Both the position numbers and the translations under genes were made by a program. Under the pieces are notes generated by a model. It did not search any database. It worked only from the letters and a program-made list of their open reading frames with translations, and was not told where the DNA came from. Shown one piece after another: positions 43,940-55,790 of a stretch of 64,000 bases of DNA; the first letter of the stretch is position 1, and every line of letters starts with the position of its first letter. The stretch covers positions 566,596,880-566,660,879 of the forward strand of contig NC_053037.3 of the NCBI RefSeq assembly GCF_002575655.3, in the 5' to 3' direction. This DNA is from Aegilops tauschii subsp. strangulata. Lineage: Eukaryota > Streptophyta > Magnoliopsida > Poales > Poaceae.

Positions 43940-46900
43940 ATGAGCCGCAATGGATGTACGATGACCGATGCTCTCCCGAGTTCATTAATGGCGTGCAAAC
44001 TTTTCTGCTTGCGGCTGAGGCAAACAAGCGGGTGGATGGTTTTATGCCTTGTCCATGTTTAGTCTGTAAGAGTGATCACAATTACTCTACGTCAAGAACC
44101 ATTCACGTCCACCTGTTTAAGTCCGGTTTCATGCCCCACTATAATGGTTGGACCAAGCACGGAGAAAGAGGGGTTATGATGGAAGACAATGAAGAAGAAG
44201 AGGATGACGACAGCTATCCTGGCCATGGGTTCCCTGAATACGATGATACAACAATGGGAGAAGAAGAAGTTGCAGCGCATGTTAGAGGATCACAAGAAAT
44301 TGTTGTACCCGAATTGCGAAGCTGACAAGAAAAAGTTGGGCACCACACTGGAATTGCTGCAATGGAAGGCAGAGAATGGTGTATTTGACAAGGGATTTGG
44401 AAAGTTGCTGGTAATGATAAAGAATATGCTTCCAAAGGACAACGAATTGCCCGAGAGTACGTACGAAGCAAAGAAGGCTCTCTGCCCTCTAGGGTTAGAG
44501 GTGCAGAAAATACATGCATGCCCTAATGACTGCATCCTCTACCGCGGTGAGTACGAGGATTTGAACGCTTGCCCGGTATGCGGTGCATTGCGCTATAAGA
44601 TCAGGCGCGATGACCCTGGTGATGTCGAGGGTGAGCGCCCCAGGAAGAAGATTCCTGCCAAGGTGATGTGGTATGCTCCTATAATACCACGGTTGAAACG
44701 TTCGTTCCAAAACAAAGAGCATGCCAAGGCGATGCGTTGGCACAGAGAAGACCGTAAGAAAGACGGAAAGTTGAGAGTACCCGCTGACGGGTCGTAGTGG
44801 AGAAAAATTGAGAGAAAGTACGGGAAGGAGTTTGCAGATGACACAAGGAACGTATGGTTTGGTCTAAGCGCAGATGGCATTAATCCTTTTGGGGAGCAGA
44901 GCAGCAACCATAGCACCTGGCCTGTGACTCTATGTTTGTATAACCTTCCTCCTTGGTTGTGCATGAAGCGGAAGTTCATTATGATGCCAGTGCTCATCCA
45001 AGGCCCTAAGCAACCCGGCAACGACATTGATGTGTACCTAAGGCCATTACTTGAAGAACGCTTACAGCTGTGGAATGGAATAGGTGTACGTGCGTGGGAT
45101 GAGCACATGGTGGAAGAATTTGACCTAAAGGCCTTGCTGTTCGTGACCATCAATGATTGGCCTGCTCTCAGTAACCTTTCAGGATAGACAAACAAGGGAT
45201 ACCGCGCATGCACGCACTGTTTGGATGATACCGACAGTATATATTTGGACAATTGTAGGAAGAATGTGTACCTGGGATATCATCGATTTCTTCCGAGCCG
45301 GCATCCCGTAAGAAAGAAAGGCAAGCATTTCAAAGGTGAGGCGGATCACTGGACGAAGCCTCGCCACCGTACTGGTGCTGATGTACATGATATGGTCAAG
45401 GATTTGAAAGTAGTCTTTGGAAAGGGTCCTGGCGGACAACCTGTTCCGAATGACGCTGACGGACGCGCACCCATGTGGAAGAAGAAATCTATATTTTGGG
45501 ACCTACCCTATTGGAAAGATCTAGAGGTCCGCTCTGCAATCGACGTGATGCACGTGACGAAGAATCTTTGCGTGACCCTGCTTGGCTTCTTGGGCGTGTA
45601 AGGGAAGACAAAAGATACACCTGAGGCACGGGAGGACCAGCAACTTATGCATGGAAAAGACGGCATACATCTGGGTCATGCCAGCTACGCTCTTACCAAA
45701 GAAGAGAAGGAAATCTTCTTTGAATGCCTGCTCAGTATTAAGGTACCGTCTGGCTTCTCGTCGAATATAAAGGAAATAATAAACATGGCAGAGAAAAAGT
45801 TCCAGAACCTAAAGTCTCATGACTGCCACGTGATTATGATGCAACTGCTTCCGGTTGCATTGAGGGGGCTTCTACCGGATAACGTTCGATTAGCCATTGT
45901 GAAGCTATGTGCATTCATCAATGCAATCTCTCAGAAGGTAATCGATCCAGAAATCATACCAAGGTTAGAGAATAATTTGGTGCAATGTCTTGTCAGTTTC
46001 GAGTTGGTGTTCCCACCATCCTTCTTCAACATCATGACGCACGTCCTAGTTCACCTATGCGAAGAGATTAACGTTTTGGGTCCTGTATTTCTACACAATA
46101 TGTTCCCCTTTGAGAGGTTCATGGGAGTCTTAAAGAAATATGTTCATAACCGTGCTAGGCCAGAAGGAAGCATCTCCAAGGGCCATGAAAATGAGGAGGT
46201 CATTGAGTTTTGTATTGACTTTATTCCTGACCTTAAGCCGATTGGTGTTCCTGAATCGCGGCATAAGGGCAGATTGGATGGAAAAGGCACGCTAGGAGGG
46301 AATCAAAAAATATGTATGGACGGACATTCTCTCACTGAAGCACACTACACAGTTATACAGAATTCCACCTTGGTGGCTCCGTATATGGACGAACACAAGA
46401 ATTTTCTACGCTCCAAACACCCGGAGCGGTCTGATGACTGGATTACACGTGAACAAACTAGGAGTTTCGCCGGCTGGTTGCAGACACGTACCATGCATGA
46501 CGCCTCTATTGAACATGACCTGTACTCGCCGTCCCAGTTACCATCTTCGAATATAATGACTTTCAAAGGGTACGAGATAAATGGTAATACATTTTACACG
46601 ATCACCCAAGATAAGAAGAGCACCAACCAAAACAGTGGTGTCCGCTTTGATGCAACAACCAAGACGGGAAAGGAAACATATTATTGTTACATAGAGGAGA
46701 TATGGGAACTTGACTATGGACGTGGTTTGAAGGTCCCTTTGTTTCGGTGCAAATGGGTCAATATGACACGATATGGGGTAACGGAAGACCCGCAGTATGG
46801 AATGACAACAGTGGATCTCAACAATCTTGCGTATGTAGACGAACCATTCGTCCTAGCTAATGATGTGGCACAGGTTTTCTATGTGAAGGATATGTCTACC

Positions 46901-47164
46901 AAGCCGAGAAAAAGAAAAGATAAGGAAGCGAATGCATCATACGATGAGCCAAAGCGCCACATAGTTCTTTCTGGGAAGAGAAACATCATGGGAATGGATT
47001 ACAAGACAGACATGTCAGAAGATTATGAAAAGTTTGATGAAATTGCTCCATTCACAGTGAATATTGACCCGAGCATCCAGTTAAATGATGAAGATTTTCC
47101 ATGGCTACGTCGCAAAGGGACATACGCGAAGAAAAAGTTTCACACCCAAATATCTGGGATGTGA
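43940..47164 (+). pseudogene. TNP2: CACTA2 TNP2-type transposase, nearly full length, broken
   Basis: The enzyme that cuts and joins CACTA ends. The N-terminal Transpos_assoc domain (WMYDDRCSPEFINGVQTFLL, GFMPCPCLVC) lies at about 43946-44160, and the ATG at 43940 is now one base out of frame with it. A small deletion near 44262 shifts the frame again. From there one frame runs to 47164 with stops TAG 44795-44797, TAG 45185-45187 and TAA 45599-45601. Landmarks are CPNDCILYRGEYEDLNACPV, LCLYNLPPWLCMKRKFIMMP (Transposase_21), FWDLPYWKDLEVRSAIDVMH, LKSHDCHVIMMQLLPVALRG (DUF4218), FPFERFMGVLKKYVHNR and a DUF4216-like C-terminus. Its length fits the family. Two of the three stops replace Gln. Confidence 0.92.
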
Positions 47165-48074
47165 TCGGCTTCACTATCATCACTTTCTTTTGTGTTTCAC
47201 ACCCAGGAGGGAATCTCTGTAATAGTTAGGGTAGTTATGTGTTTTGGCATATGAAACGCGAAGAAATTTTATGTGCAAACAAATTCTTTCATGCATTTAC
47301 TGATTTTTTCAGCTAAATGACCCTGAAATTGAAAAGCATTTCAAATGAACTCAGAAAAGGTTGAAAGTTGGCATGGTATCATAATTTCACCCACATAGCA
47401 TGTGCAAAAAAGTAGAGAAGGTTACCGCAAAAACTGGATGCACTTCGTGTATAAAATGGACAATCTCTTTCGAAGTATCAGGGTTTCGGACGAAAACTCA
47501 TCCGTTACAAAGGCATTTCATTTTTTAAATAACCTAAGCATTACCAAATTGAATATAATGATAAAACACACTAATATTAAACATAAGAAAAAAGAATCAC
47601 TGAAAATCTATTTTCAAAGTTAAGTTATTCACAAACTAGTGATTCACACAAATTTCAAATAATTCAAAATGTAAACTATTCAAATTTGTAAACACCCGCA
47701 CTAATAGAAAGTTTGTAATTTTTTGTACCTAAAGCAAAAATATTCACAATGAAACTCTAAATACAGCAAAAAACAACTCAAAAATAAATAAAGCAAAAAT
47801 AAATAAAGCAAAAAAATAAGAAAATAAAAAGCCCGCCTACTGCGCCACACCAGCCTGCATACGACTAGAAACCCGACCTGTTGTTGGGCCAGGATGCAGG
47901 CCCGCAAAGGCGCAATAGGCCCACAGGGCAGCATAGAACAGGTAGGCCCACAAGGCCTGCAATAGAGAGGAGCTCAAGACAGCTGCCGCAGCGGGGCTTA
48001 TAAGGAGGTGTGGGCGACCTTCGGCTAGCGAGGTGGGACTAAACTTGCCCGCACCGCACCTGCGCCACCGCTCC
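47165..48074. other. CACTA2 spacer between TNP2 and gene 2 promoter
   Basis: AT-rich 3' flank of TNP2, then a moderately GC part with ggcccac words (47880-48060). No gene is seen. Confidence 0.55.
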
Positions 48075-48246
48075 CCTTTAGTACCGGGTCGTGGCTCCAA
48101 CCGGTACTAAAGGGGTCCTTTAGTACCGGTTGCAGCCACCACCCGGTACTAAAGGGGTGTGCTTCCCGCCGCTTGGCCTGGCCAAAATCGACCTTTAGTA
48201 CCGGTTGGTGGCTCCAACTAGTACTAAAGGCCCCTCCTATATAGAT
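48075..48246 (+). promoter_or_regulatory. internal copy of the CACTA2 terminal promoter
   Basis: Three palindromic units of the ctttagtaccgg..ccggtactaaagg type are followed at once by cccctcctatatagataac (TATA at 48238-48246) and a pyrimidine-rich, then GC-rich leader. The bases ctaaagg..c.tccta.ata are shared with the left end of the element (42882-42901), where the same order precedes the first genes. It most likely drives the small ORF at 48935 and gene 2. The promoter role is inferred. Confidence 0.6.
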
Positions 48247-48289
48247 AACACTTACGAAAATTTCGTCAGTTTCCTCCCACTTCTCTCTG

Positions 48290-48580
48290 CTTCATCGCCG
48301 CCGCCCCGTCCCGCGCCGTCGCCGCTGCCGTCGCGCCGTCCTCGTCGACTCCGCGCCGCCCCTGTCCTCGTCGTGCCGTCCGCGTCGCCGGCCTGTCTCC
48401 ATCCCCGCACCGGCCCGCGTCGCCGTCGCCTCGACCTCGCCCGCGCTGTGAGCCTCTGTCGCCCCTCTCCTCTCCCTCCAATCGAAGCCGCCGCGCGCGC
48501 CGCCGGCGCCATCGCCGTCGCCTGCACACACAACACATACACACACATACACACACACCATACACACACACATACACAAT
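48290..48580 (+). other. GC-rich leader and CA microsatellite
   Basis: CGCCGTCGC-rich sequence, probably the 5' untranslated exon of the internal transcription unit, ends in an acacacata microsatellite (48525-48577). Long frames on both strands reflect composition. Confidence 0.5.
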
Positions 48581-48934
48581 TTTTGTTCTGTTTTTAGTTT
48601 TTAGTTTTTCTGTTATTAGTTATTAGTTATTAGTTATTAGTTTTTTCTGTTTTTTCTGTATTAATGTTATAGAAATGTTAGTTATATATAGAAATGTTAG
48701 TTTTTTCTGTATTAATGTTATAGAAATGTTTGTTATATAGAAATGTTAAAGAAAAATTAGTTATACAATTTTAGTTATAGAAATGTTAGAAATGTTAGTT
48801 TTAGATATGGTCGAAGTTTTTTTAGTTTATATATTTTTAGTTATAAAATTTAGAATTTGCATATAAGAAATCACAATCCAATGATTTAAAAAATGTTACT
48901 TTACTTTTGCGGCATATAGTATTTGTTGTCGACG
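48581..48934. repeat. AT-rich minisatellite region
   Basis: Repeats of ttattag (48610-48645) and of gaaatgttagttata (48670-48800) dominate. No gene is seen. Confidence 0.65.
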
Positions 48935-49369
48935 ATGCCCGGCCCGCACCCTCGCCGTCAACCAGTTCGCGACGACGTCCTGCTTCAGAAGACCCATGTC
49001 CGGGATTGGGCTCCGCCGGGCTGGCACTGGGAGGTGCTACTTGGAGGGGCGCGAAGCTTGGTGAGGATCCCGGCCTCGCGTCCCGTCGTCGACCCTGATC
49101 TCCATTGCTGGCGTTCGCGTGGGCCACATTCGGTGCAGAGGGAGCCGGCCCCGCCGGATGTGGTGCGTCGTCGTGTCAGGGAGGAGGACGAGCACGTCCA
49201 TCGCTACATGGCTGCTATGGACGTCAGGTTCTCCAATACCTGGCAGGTTCTTTGGGCAGATGACCGGAGATATGATCCTGTGATGGTTCCTTGTCTTTGG
49301 GTGTCCACAACCCGCGCCCCAGGAACCGCGAGTGGCCTAGATTCCTCTATAGTGTTCGATCTTTATTAG
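48935..49369 (+). CDS. small unrecognised ORF of CACTA2 (144 codons)
   Basis: An ATG at 48935 opens an uninterrupted frame to TAG at 49367-49369 in GC-rich sequence unlike its AT-rich flanks. Visible features are an early RDDVLLQKTHVRDWAPPGWH segment, an Arg/Glu-rich stretch (PPDVVRRRVREEDEHVHRYM) and a Trp-containing C-terminal part (FSNTWQVLWADDRRYD). There is no signal peptide or membrane helix. The internal promoter lies 700 bp upstream. It is followed by a 31-bp tandem repeat in its presumed 3' untranslated region. It may be a separate element gene, or an upstream exon of gene 2. I do not recognise a family. Confidence 0.5.
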   Translation: MPGPHPRRQPVRDDVLLQKTHVRDWAPPGWHWEVLLGGARSLVRIPASRPVVDPDLHCWRSRGPHSVQREPAPPDVVRRRVREEDEHVHRYMAAMDVRFSNTWQVLWADDRRYDPVMVPCLWVSTTRAPGTASGLDSSIVFDLY

Positions 49370-49382
49370 CTACGTAGCCAAT

Positions 49383-49475
49383 GATGTATTCGAGATTATA
49401 TATTATTCGAGACGATGTATTCGAGATTATATATTATTCGAGACGATGTATTCGAGATTATATATTATTCGAGAC
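49383..49475. repeat. 31-bp tandem repeat, three perfect copies
   Basis: The unit starting gatgtattcgagattatata occurs at 49383, 49414 and 49445 without a mismatch, followed by a partial fourth. Confidence 0.95.
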
Positions 49476-49587
49476 GATGCATATTATGTACTATATGATT
49501 CAGTTTTTCCTTATTGATTACATCCATGCATTGTAATTTGAATACTAAATTGTTTTATATTTCTTCGGTATTAGTTAAATAAAAGCT

Positions 49588-52500
49588 ATGGCGGACAATA
49601 CCGGCAGAGAGGGAGAAGAGGCCCTGTTCGAGATCATACGCAGCCCTAGCAGGCCAGATGATCTGAATGAACCAAATGACGGCTCCCAATATCTGAACAA
49701 TACCAGGGAGGGTGATGATAAGATATTTGATCTCGACGACCGAGCTGATGAAGTCATGAACTATGATTATGATTATGATGACGCAGACAATGATTATGAT
49801 GACGAATACAATGTTGATCTTGAAATAACAAAGACTACCAGCGAGGTATATTTATATAAGCAGGCATCTAGTGATCATCACATGTTTTTTTATTTGAAGA
49901 TATATTAACGAATCGATCTTTCTTCTTTCAGCCCTCCGGATCTAGCAAATCTGCTTCTACAGACAGCAGGACAAAGCGCGGCCCGGACAACATCGATTCC
50001 ATCAAAGCTAGTGGCGAACCCCTCACGCCTAAGAACATTGCGAACAAGTTCGTTCGTCAGTGCGGAGTTCTTGTGAAGGACCAACTCCCGATCTCCATTC
50101 AAGAATGGAAAGAGCCAAAAACAAAACGCCCAGATGTTACTTGCGTCGACGACAGAGCAAAACAAAAGCTTTGGGAATCTCTGATGGAACATTTCACCCT
50201 ACCAGATTATTTCACTTATGCAGATGTGCAGAAAGTCAAGGACGCTGCTCTTAAGAAGATGGCAATTGCATTCAACACCCACAAGAAAACTGTATGGGCC
50301 AACTACCTCGCTGCAGAAAGGAAGACTCCAGAATTCAAGGGAACACTGGAGAAGCAAAGAGAACACTGGCCCACTTTCGTGAAATTCAAGGAATCATAAT
50401 TATCTAAGGAACGGTCGAGAAAAAACAAGGCCAATGCCGCAAAAAAGACGCAGTTCCATAGGCTGGGTCCAGGTGGCTACGCGGCGGCAATGCCTAAGCG
50501 GGATAAGTCTGAGCAAAAGATGGAGGATGCAGGGGTCACTCTGGTTACTAGGAGCTGGCCCCCCAGGTGCAGAACTTGGTTCTATGCGCATCGGGGGGCG
50601 CTGGACCCGAAGACAGGCCTGGTTTCGAAGAAGGCAAGTCCAAAAGGAGCAGAACAAAAGTTACTTGACGCAATAGAAGATGCTCGAAAGGGGGTGTTCA
50701 CGCCCAACATAGAGAACGACGAGCCTACGCGTTCCCTGCGAAATCCTGAACACCCGGGAAGAACACGAGGCAAGGGCGTTATTCCCTGGTATGTGGGCTT
50801 TTCGGAATGGAACAACGACTATAGGACCCGTGCAAGAAAGAAGATGGAGGAGGAGAAGAAGAGGAAGCTGGAGGAGGAGCAGAGGAAGCAGGACGCGGAA
50901 CGCCTTCAACGCCTAGAAGCAAGGCACACGGACTTGGCACTCAAATTCCAGAGCAGCAGATCGACTCACTTAGCCAGGAAAGGGGGTCTCAGCAGCGGCA
51001 GCAGCAAGCGGATGATCATCCAGCATTGGATAGCACCGTCCCATCCATGCCGAGAAGCAGCGTTGGTTCCGCCCCGGGCGACGCACTGCTGGATACATAC
51101 CCTGTGGATGACATCATAGAGAACACTAACTGTGAGCTACACTTCAAAATGAAGAACATATCCATGAAGGTGGCGGACGCCGTTGCTTTTACAATTACCC
51201 CCGAAGCAACCTTCCATTGCGCCCCGATTCCAGAGGGCTATGCTCGTGTCTTGGTTGATGAGGTGGTGGACCCATATTCCTGGAGGTGACGACGAGCACA
51301 CACTGGGAGAGGCCATACATCGTATCGTCCTATGGAGAAAGGATTGCATCATCTTTCGAAGTCCACCGACACCGCGTCTGCCGACTCCTCCTCGAAGTCC
51401 GCCATCGTGTCAGCACACTCCCTCCCCTCCAAGTCCACGAACGCGTGAGCAGACTCCTGCTTCAAGTCCGGCACAGCGTCAGGCCACACCTCCTGCTTCA
51501 AGTCCGACACCGTGTCAGGCCACACCTCCTGCTTCAAGTCCGGCACAGCGTCAGGCCACTCCTCCTGCTCCAACTAAGCCACGTCAGACGTCTCCCCCGC
51601 CTAAGCAATCGCAGAAGAGACACACCGCAGCTATGGTGCGTAGCGGTACGAGTCGAGGTAGTACAGAAAGTACAGGCGGAGACAAGCGATATAAATATGG
51701 TCCAAGCAGCCTCGCTCCTCTTCCTCAGAGACCTTACGACATGACCGAGGAGCAAAACGATGCAATAGTGCGGGCCGAAGTGGACGCTCATTTTTGACCG
51801 AAACTGGCAACGCCACCGAGGGAGAAAGTGCCTGAGGAAAAGATTGACCACTTCATTCGTATGGCTAGACCACCAGCTCCCAAGCCTGTTGACTCAGACT
51901 ATGAGCACCAAATCAGGAAGGCACATCGAGCACGACTACAGAAAGAAGCGAGCTCGAGCTCGAGCCAACAAGCAGCTGTCAAAAAATGTGGGAAAACCAT
52001 TCCCCAGCTGGGAGAACAGGCGGCGCAATTGACCCCCCCGCTTGTTGTGCCAACAACACATGAGAGTACGCGCGCCCAATATTATTGTGGGCAAACCGTT
52101 TACGTTCCCGAGCTGGGCGATGTGGTAATAACCGAGGAGCATATAATGCAGGTTGAAATGCTCAAGATCACTGTTGGACAACTCCTCGAGATCGAGGCCA
52201 TGTCTCCGCTTAGAGAGGAGGAAATAAAACGGAAATATGTCCGGGGCCAACCTTTGGTCGAGCCCGAGGAGGTCAAGAACCTCCCAACGAGAATGTATGA
52301 ATTGCATTATTGGTACATGAAAATTACCAAGATTTCCAATCGAGAGTCCCTCATGGTGCAAGTCGAGGAAGATCATTACTTCAATAAGAAAGCTCTATCC
52401 GTTGAGTATTCAGAACTATTTCAGTTATTCAATCAAGATGCACTCGACAAATCTATCGTCAGTTGCTATTGTCTGTAAGTGATTTCTTTCTGTAATTTAA

Positions 52501-53640
52501 GTCTCAAGCTAGCTCTAGTGCTCATTGATTGAGCATTAATTACATGTAATTATATATCCTCACTATATATTCTTTTCTGTGGTATTATGCAGGATGAAGA
52601 TGTATGAAATGAAAAAAGCTGGACGCTATGGCATTGGGTTCATTGACCCAAATACCGTTAATGAATACACATGGAAATTGGAATGGTGTAGACAATATGT
52701 AGAGAAATGCATGCTAGAGTTCTTGAAGCGCCTCAATAGCAATATAGATATACTACTTCCTTACAACTTCGAGTGTGTCACACTGTCTTGAACTACAAAT
52801 TCTGTTTTTGCTTACTAGCTAGATGTTAATAAGTGTATAGGGTTTAGGGTTATAGTTGATTAGTGTTATGCACATGCCCGCTTAATTTATACAGGCAAAC
52901 GTATGCGCATTCAGCTTCCACTGGATCTTGTTAGACATTAAAGTTGACGAAGGAAAAGTTGAAGTACTGGACTCACTACTTAAAAAAGATAGTGACTACA
53001 GCATCGTGAAGTGGATAGTCAACAGGTAATTTCAATCATTATTAACTATATCTCGGCCTATTTAGTTCGTCATTTCCTGATATGAACTATTTTTAATAAC
53101 CCCTTTACTAATTTTCTTTGCCGGCGGGCAGGGCTTGGGCAAAGTACATCAAGGTGACTCCAGGAAAATGGCGACAAAAGCTATGTTGGTATCGACCCAA
53201 GGTAAGTAATTAAGTAGTACTAGCTAGCTAGCTACCATCTCTTTAATTCTTGTTTCAATACCGTTAATTAATTTACATGCTTGATTAATTATTATCTGAT
53301 TAAATTCTATTCTCGTAAAGGCCCTGAAGTAAGCACCGGGGACTGAATTGTGTGCATAATACGTTTGCGAGAACATTCGCATGATGGCGTACGAAAGGAG
53401 CAGATCCGATAGACAGGACTGGGTACGTTTGCCAGAACACTATTCACAAATCTTACATGATTGTCGATATCTAGTCACACAACTAATACACATGCATATT
53501 GATCTCCTTCTTAACAGTTCAAAGAGGTGCGGGATTTTTGCTCGACCAGGTCATAGATCCCAAAGGAGAATACTATTACCCGCTACCGCCCCCATGAACC
53601 ACTTGTCATCGTGCTCCGAAGGCACCAAGGCAACATGTAG
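49588..53640 (+). pseudogene. CACTA2 gene 2: transposase-like region, Pro-rich repeats and Ulp1-like C48 domain
   Basis: Exon 1 (49588-49845) starts MADNTGREGEEALFEIIRS and ends in an acidic stretch. A GT-AG intron leads in frame to 49932, which begins an En/Spm transposase-like region (WESLMEHFTLPDYFTYADVQ, KKTVWANYLAAERKTPEFKG). Stop TAA at 50397-50399 interrupts it, and the same frame continues to a charged helix (KKMEEEKKRKLEEEQRKQDA). Frameshifts near 50955 and 51287 and a TGA at 51795-51797 follow, around a Pro/Ser repeat. The C48 part spans exons 51828-52474, 52593-52776, 52895-53025, 53132-53201, 53321-53422 and 53518-53640. It holds His (FHWILLDI, 52919-52921), Asp (VLDSL) and Cys (LCA, 53351-53353). 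TAA codons at 53330 and 53357 sit around the Cys. The triad is therefore present, but the gene is dead. Confidence 0.8.
51425..51570 (+). repeat. 36-bp minisatellite encoding a Pro/Ser repeat
   Basis: The word ttcaagtccg recurs at 51461, 51497 and 51533, a 36-bp period that keeps frame and encodes PPASSP-A-QRQAT-type units of 12 residues. It lies between the transposase-like and the C48-like halves of gene 2. Confidence 0.85.
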
Positions 53641-53699
53641 GAGAAATTGTATATATATACATGTGTATGGGTGAATAATTAATGGTGGTTGTGAGACAT

Positions 53700-53722
53700 T
53701 CGATTATATATATATATATGAT
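53700..53722. repeat. TA microsatellite
   Basis: An atatatatatatatat run after gene 2. Confidence 0.8.
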
Positions 53723-53864
53723 CGGTTCTACGAGAAAATCTATTTATATATATGCATAACGTGTACAATATGTAGTATCGTAAAATACCAGCAAACAAAA
53801 AAGAATTAAATGGAAAACACAAAATTAATGGAAAAATAAAAATTAAAACCAAAATCCCCCCAAA

Positions 53865-54072
53865 CATTTAGTACCGGTTGGTGCTACCAACAGGTACTAA
53901 TGGTCTACCAGCACCCAGGCCTGGCTCGTGCCACGTGGTGGCACTTAAGCGATGGTTCGTGTCGAACCAGTAGTAAAGGGGGGGGCTTTAGTCTCCACTC
54001 TTTAGTGCCGGTTGCAGAACCGGCACTAAAGGCCCTTACGAACCGGCGCTAAAGCCCGGTTCTGCACTAGTG
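53865..54072. repeat. CACTA2 right subterminal repeats and terminus
   Basis: Units of the tttagtaccggttggtg / ccggcactaaagg type occur in both orientations up to the terminus cactagtg at 54072. Confidence 0.9.
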
Positions 54073-55790
54073 TACATCAGTAGATGCACATGGTGCTGGT
54101 GCGTCCACTGTCCCGTGCAACTCTTTAGCTGTTGTTAATCTAAGGCCCTGTTTGGTTAAAAACTCCCTAGTCCCTACCTGCTTGGTTCCAGGGACTAAAC
54201 ATGGACTAGAGGTTATTAAATGACATGCTAAAAGACCATGTTACCCCTAGTAGTGAACTAATAGAGACAAGGTGCGATGTGTGGCAGGGGCAACTGTTGG
54301 AAAAAGTCCCAAAAAGACTCTCCCTCGGGGTCTTCTTTCTTTAGTCCCAAATGCCCACTTTTAGTCCATAAAAGTCCCTCCTATTTGGTTTAGATGGGAC
54401 TGACACAGAGTTTTTTTAGTCCCTCCACCAAAATGTCCCTGTAAACAAACACCCTCTAATAATGCCGCTGGAAAATTGATTCAATGCCACAGTTAAAAGC
54501 AAATTACATGTTTAACGAATTTTATTGTTAATATAATCTCTCTGTTAATATTAATTAATGCCACCATTTGAGAAATGCTACTGTCTTGCTTTCTTTCCCA
54601 TTTAGATAAGGTAGATGCTTCTTTTTGTTGGCTTGTGTGTCAACCACCGTTATTGACCACTAGTTGTTTCCTTTGCACCTCTGTGTAAACAGGGTTATCT
54701 ACTTCACCTCGTTGCCATTGTGACCTTTTGTTGCACTGCACAAAACACTATTGTTTTAAGAGTGTTTTGTGCAATTCAATCAAAATGTCACACCGACAAT
54801 GTTGCTTGATTGCTTGATCTTAGTGGAACTGCACAAGAGGAGATCTTACTTCCTATCCGTGTTGGCAAATTTGGTTCAGATCTTCTTCTTGTGAGTTGTT
54901 TGAATTCCGCGTCATGAGAGGTCAGTACTAGCCTTCTTTCACATGATTCTGCAGTGTGCTTTCATATGTTGTGCTACTTGTACGGTAATGTTGCTTGATT
55001 TTAGTGAACTACACAAATGGAGACAAGACTTCCAATCTGTATGTGCACCGTAATATCCCACTGAGGTAGGATAAGGGTATTTCACAACTGTTGGCCTGTA
55101 TTTTGCCACTTTCATTAGAAAATTAATGTCATTGTTTAGTGCTATACTTGTGCAACCTAATTGACATGCCAAATCTTACATTGAAATCGAAGCTTGTCTG
55201 TTATTGAACCAAGTGATGAAGGGGAAGAACAAGCGGAAGAAAAACAAAAATCAACTCGTGGTGCTGTAATGAAGCACTGGAACTATGATTACACAAGTAA
55301 TGATATAGTTTTGCATCTTAATTTATTGCTATGGCTAGAACGAGCAATTGTTTTGCCACTGATTTGATGCCACTCTTAATGTAATACGTAATTATCTCTA
55401 CTTGTGCAAACAGGGATCTTCTTTGAAGAGACCGTATATTTTAGTGGAACTGCACAAGAAGATGTTGGAAACATTAATCTAGTCGAGGAGTATATAGTAA
55501 GCATGGCCACCACAGTAGATAGCAACAGATGGTTCCGGAGAAGTGCTTCATCTGTATGCTCTACACAATAAGCCTCTTGACAAAGGTTGGTACTCGCCCA
55601 CTGATTTCATCCATATGATTGAGCTTTGTAATCTCTATTGGTGTTGTGCTACTGTTTTGATGCTGTCTTCAAAAAGTGGTATTGTCCTTGAGAAGTGCTT
55701 CATCTGTGTTGTTTTAAATATTTCCTTTCCCTTTTTTCGAGCAAACAGGGATGCTAGCATTTAGTTATCCTCTTGTCTTTGCACGACAGG
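54073..55790 (+). pseudogene. decayed gene with repeated exon-like modules
   Basis: Within 54700-55790 several short modules share tttagtggaactgcacaag (about 54822, 55000, 55443), often close after an acceptor-like ttgtgcaaacaggg (54690, 55404, 55743). In the module frame this encodes a peptide of the type F-S-G-T-A-Q-E. A longer block at 55196-55300 (gatgaaggggaagaacaagc) looks acidic and exon-like. The segment 54140-54480 holds ggtttagatgggac / tccctag.ccc words typical of small grass transposons. These modules probably form the linker of the gene whose later exon starts at 55791. Confidence 0.4.

Larger units (their letters stand above)
42640..54072 (+). mobile_element. CACTA transposon 2, complete, 11.4 kb
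   Basis: The left end cactagtagaaaaagggtca and the right end (reverse complement CACTAGTGCAGAACCGGG) are CACTA termini. Both are flanked by TAC (42637-42639 and 54073-54075), a proper 3-bp duplication. Inside are a small membrane-protein gene, TNP2, a small ORF and gene 2, all on the plus strand. Subterminal repeats are TTAGTACCGG-type palindromes. Both large genes carry several nonsense and frameshift changes, so this copy is probably not autonomous now. It looks like the Caspar clade, but the family was not checked. Confidence 0.93.

Noticed and set aside
48252..48597. Arg- and Cys/Val-rich frames on both strands
   Set aside because: Produced by the CGCCGTCGC-rich leader and the CA microsatellite.
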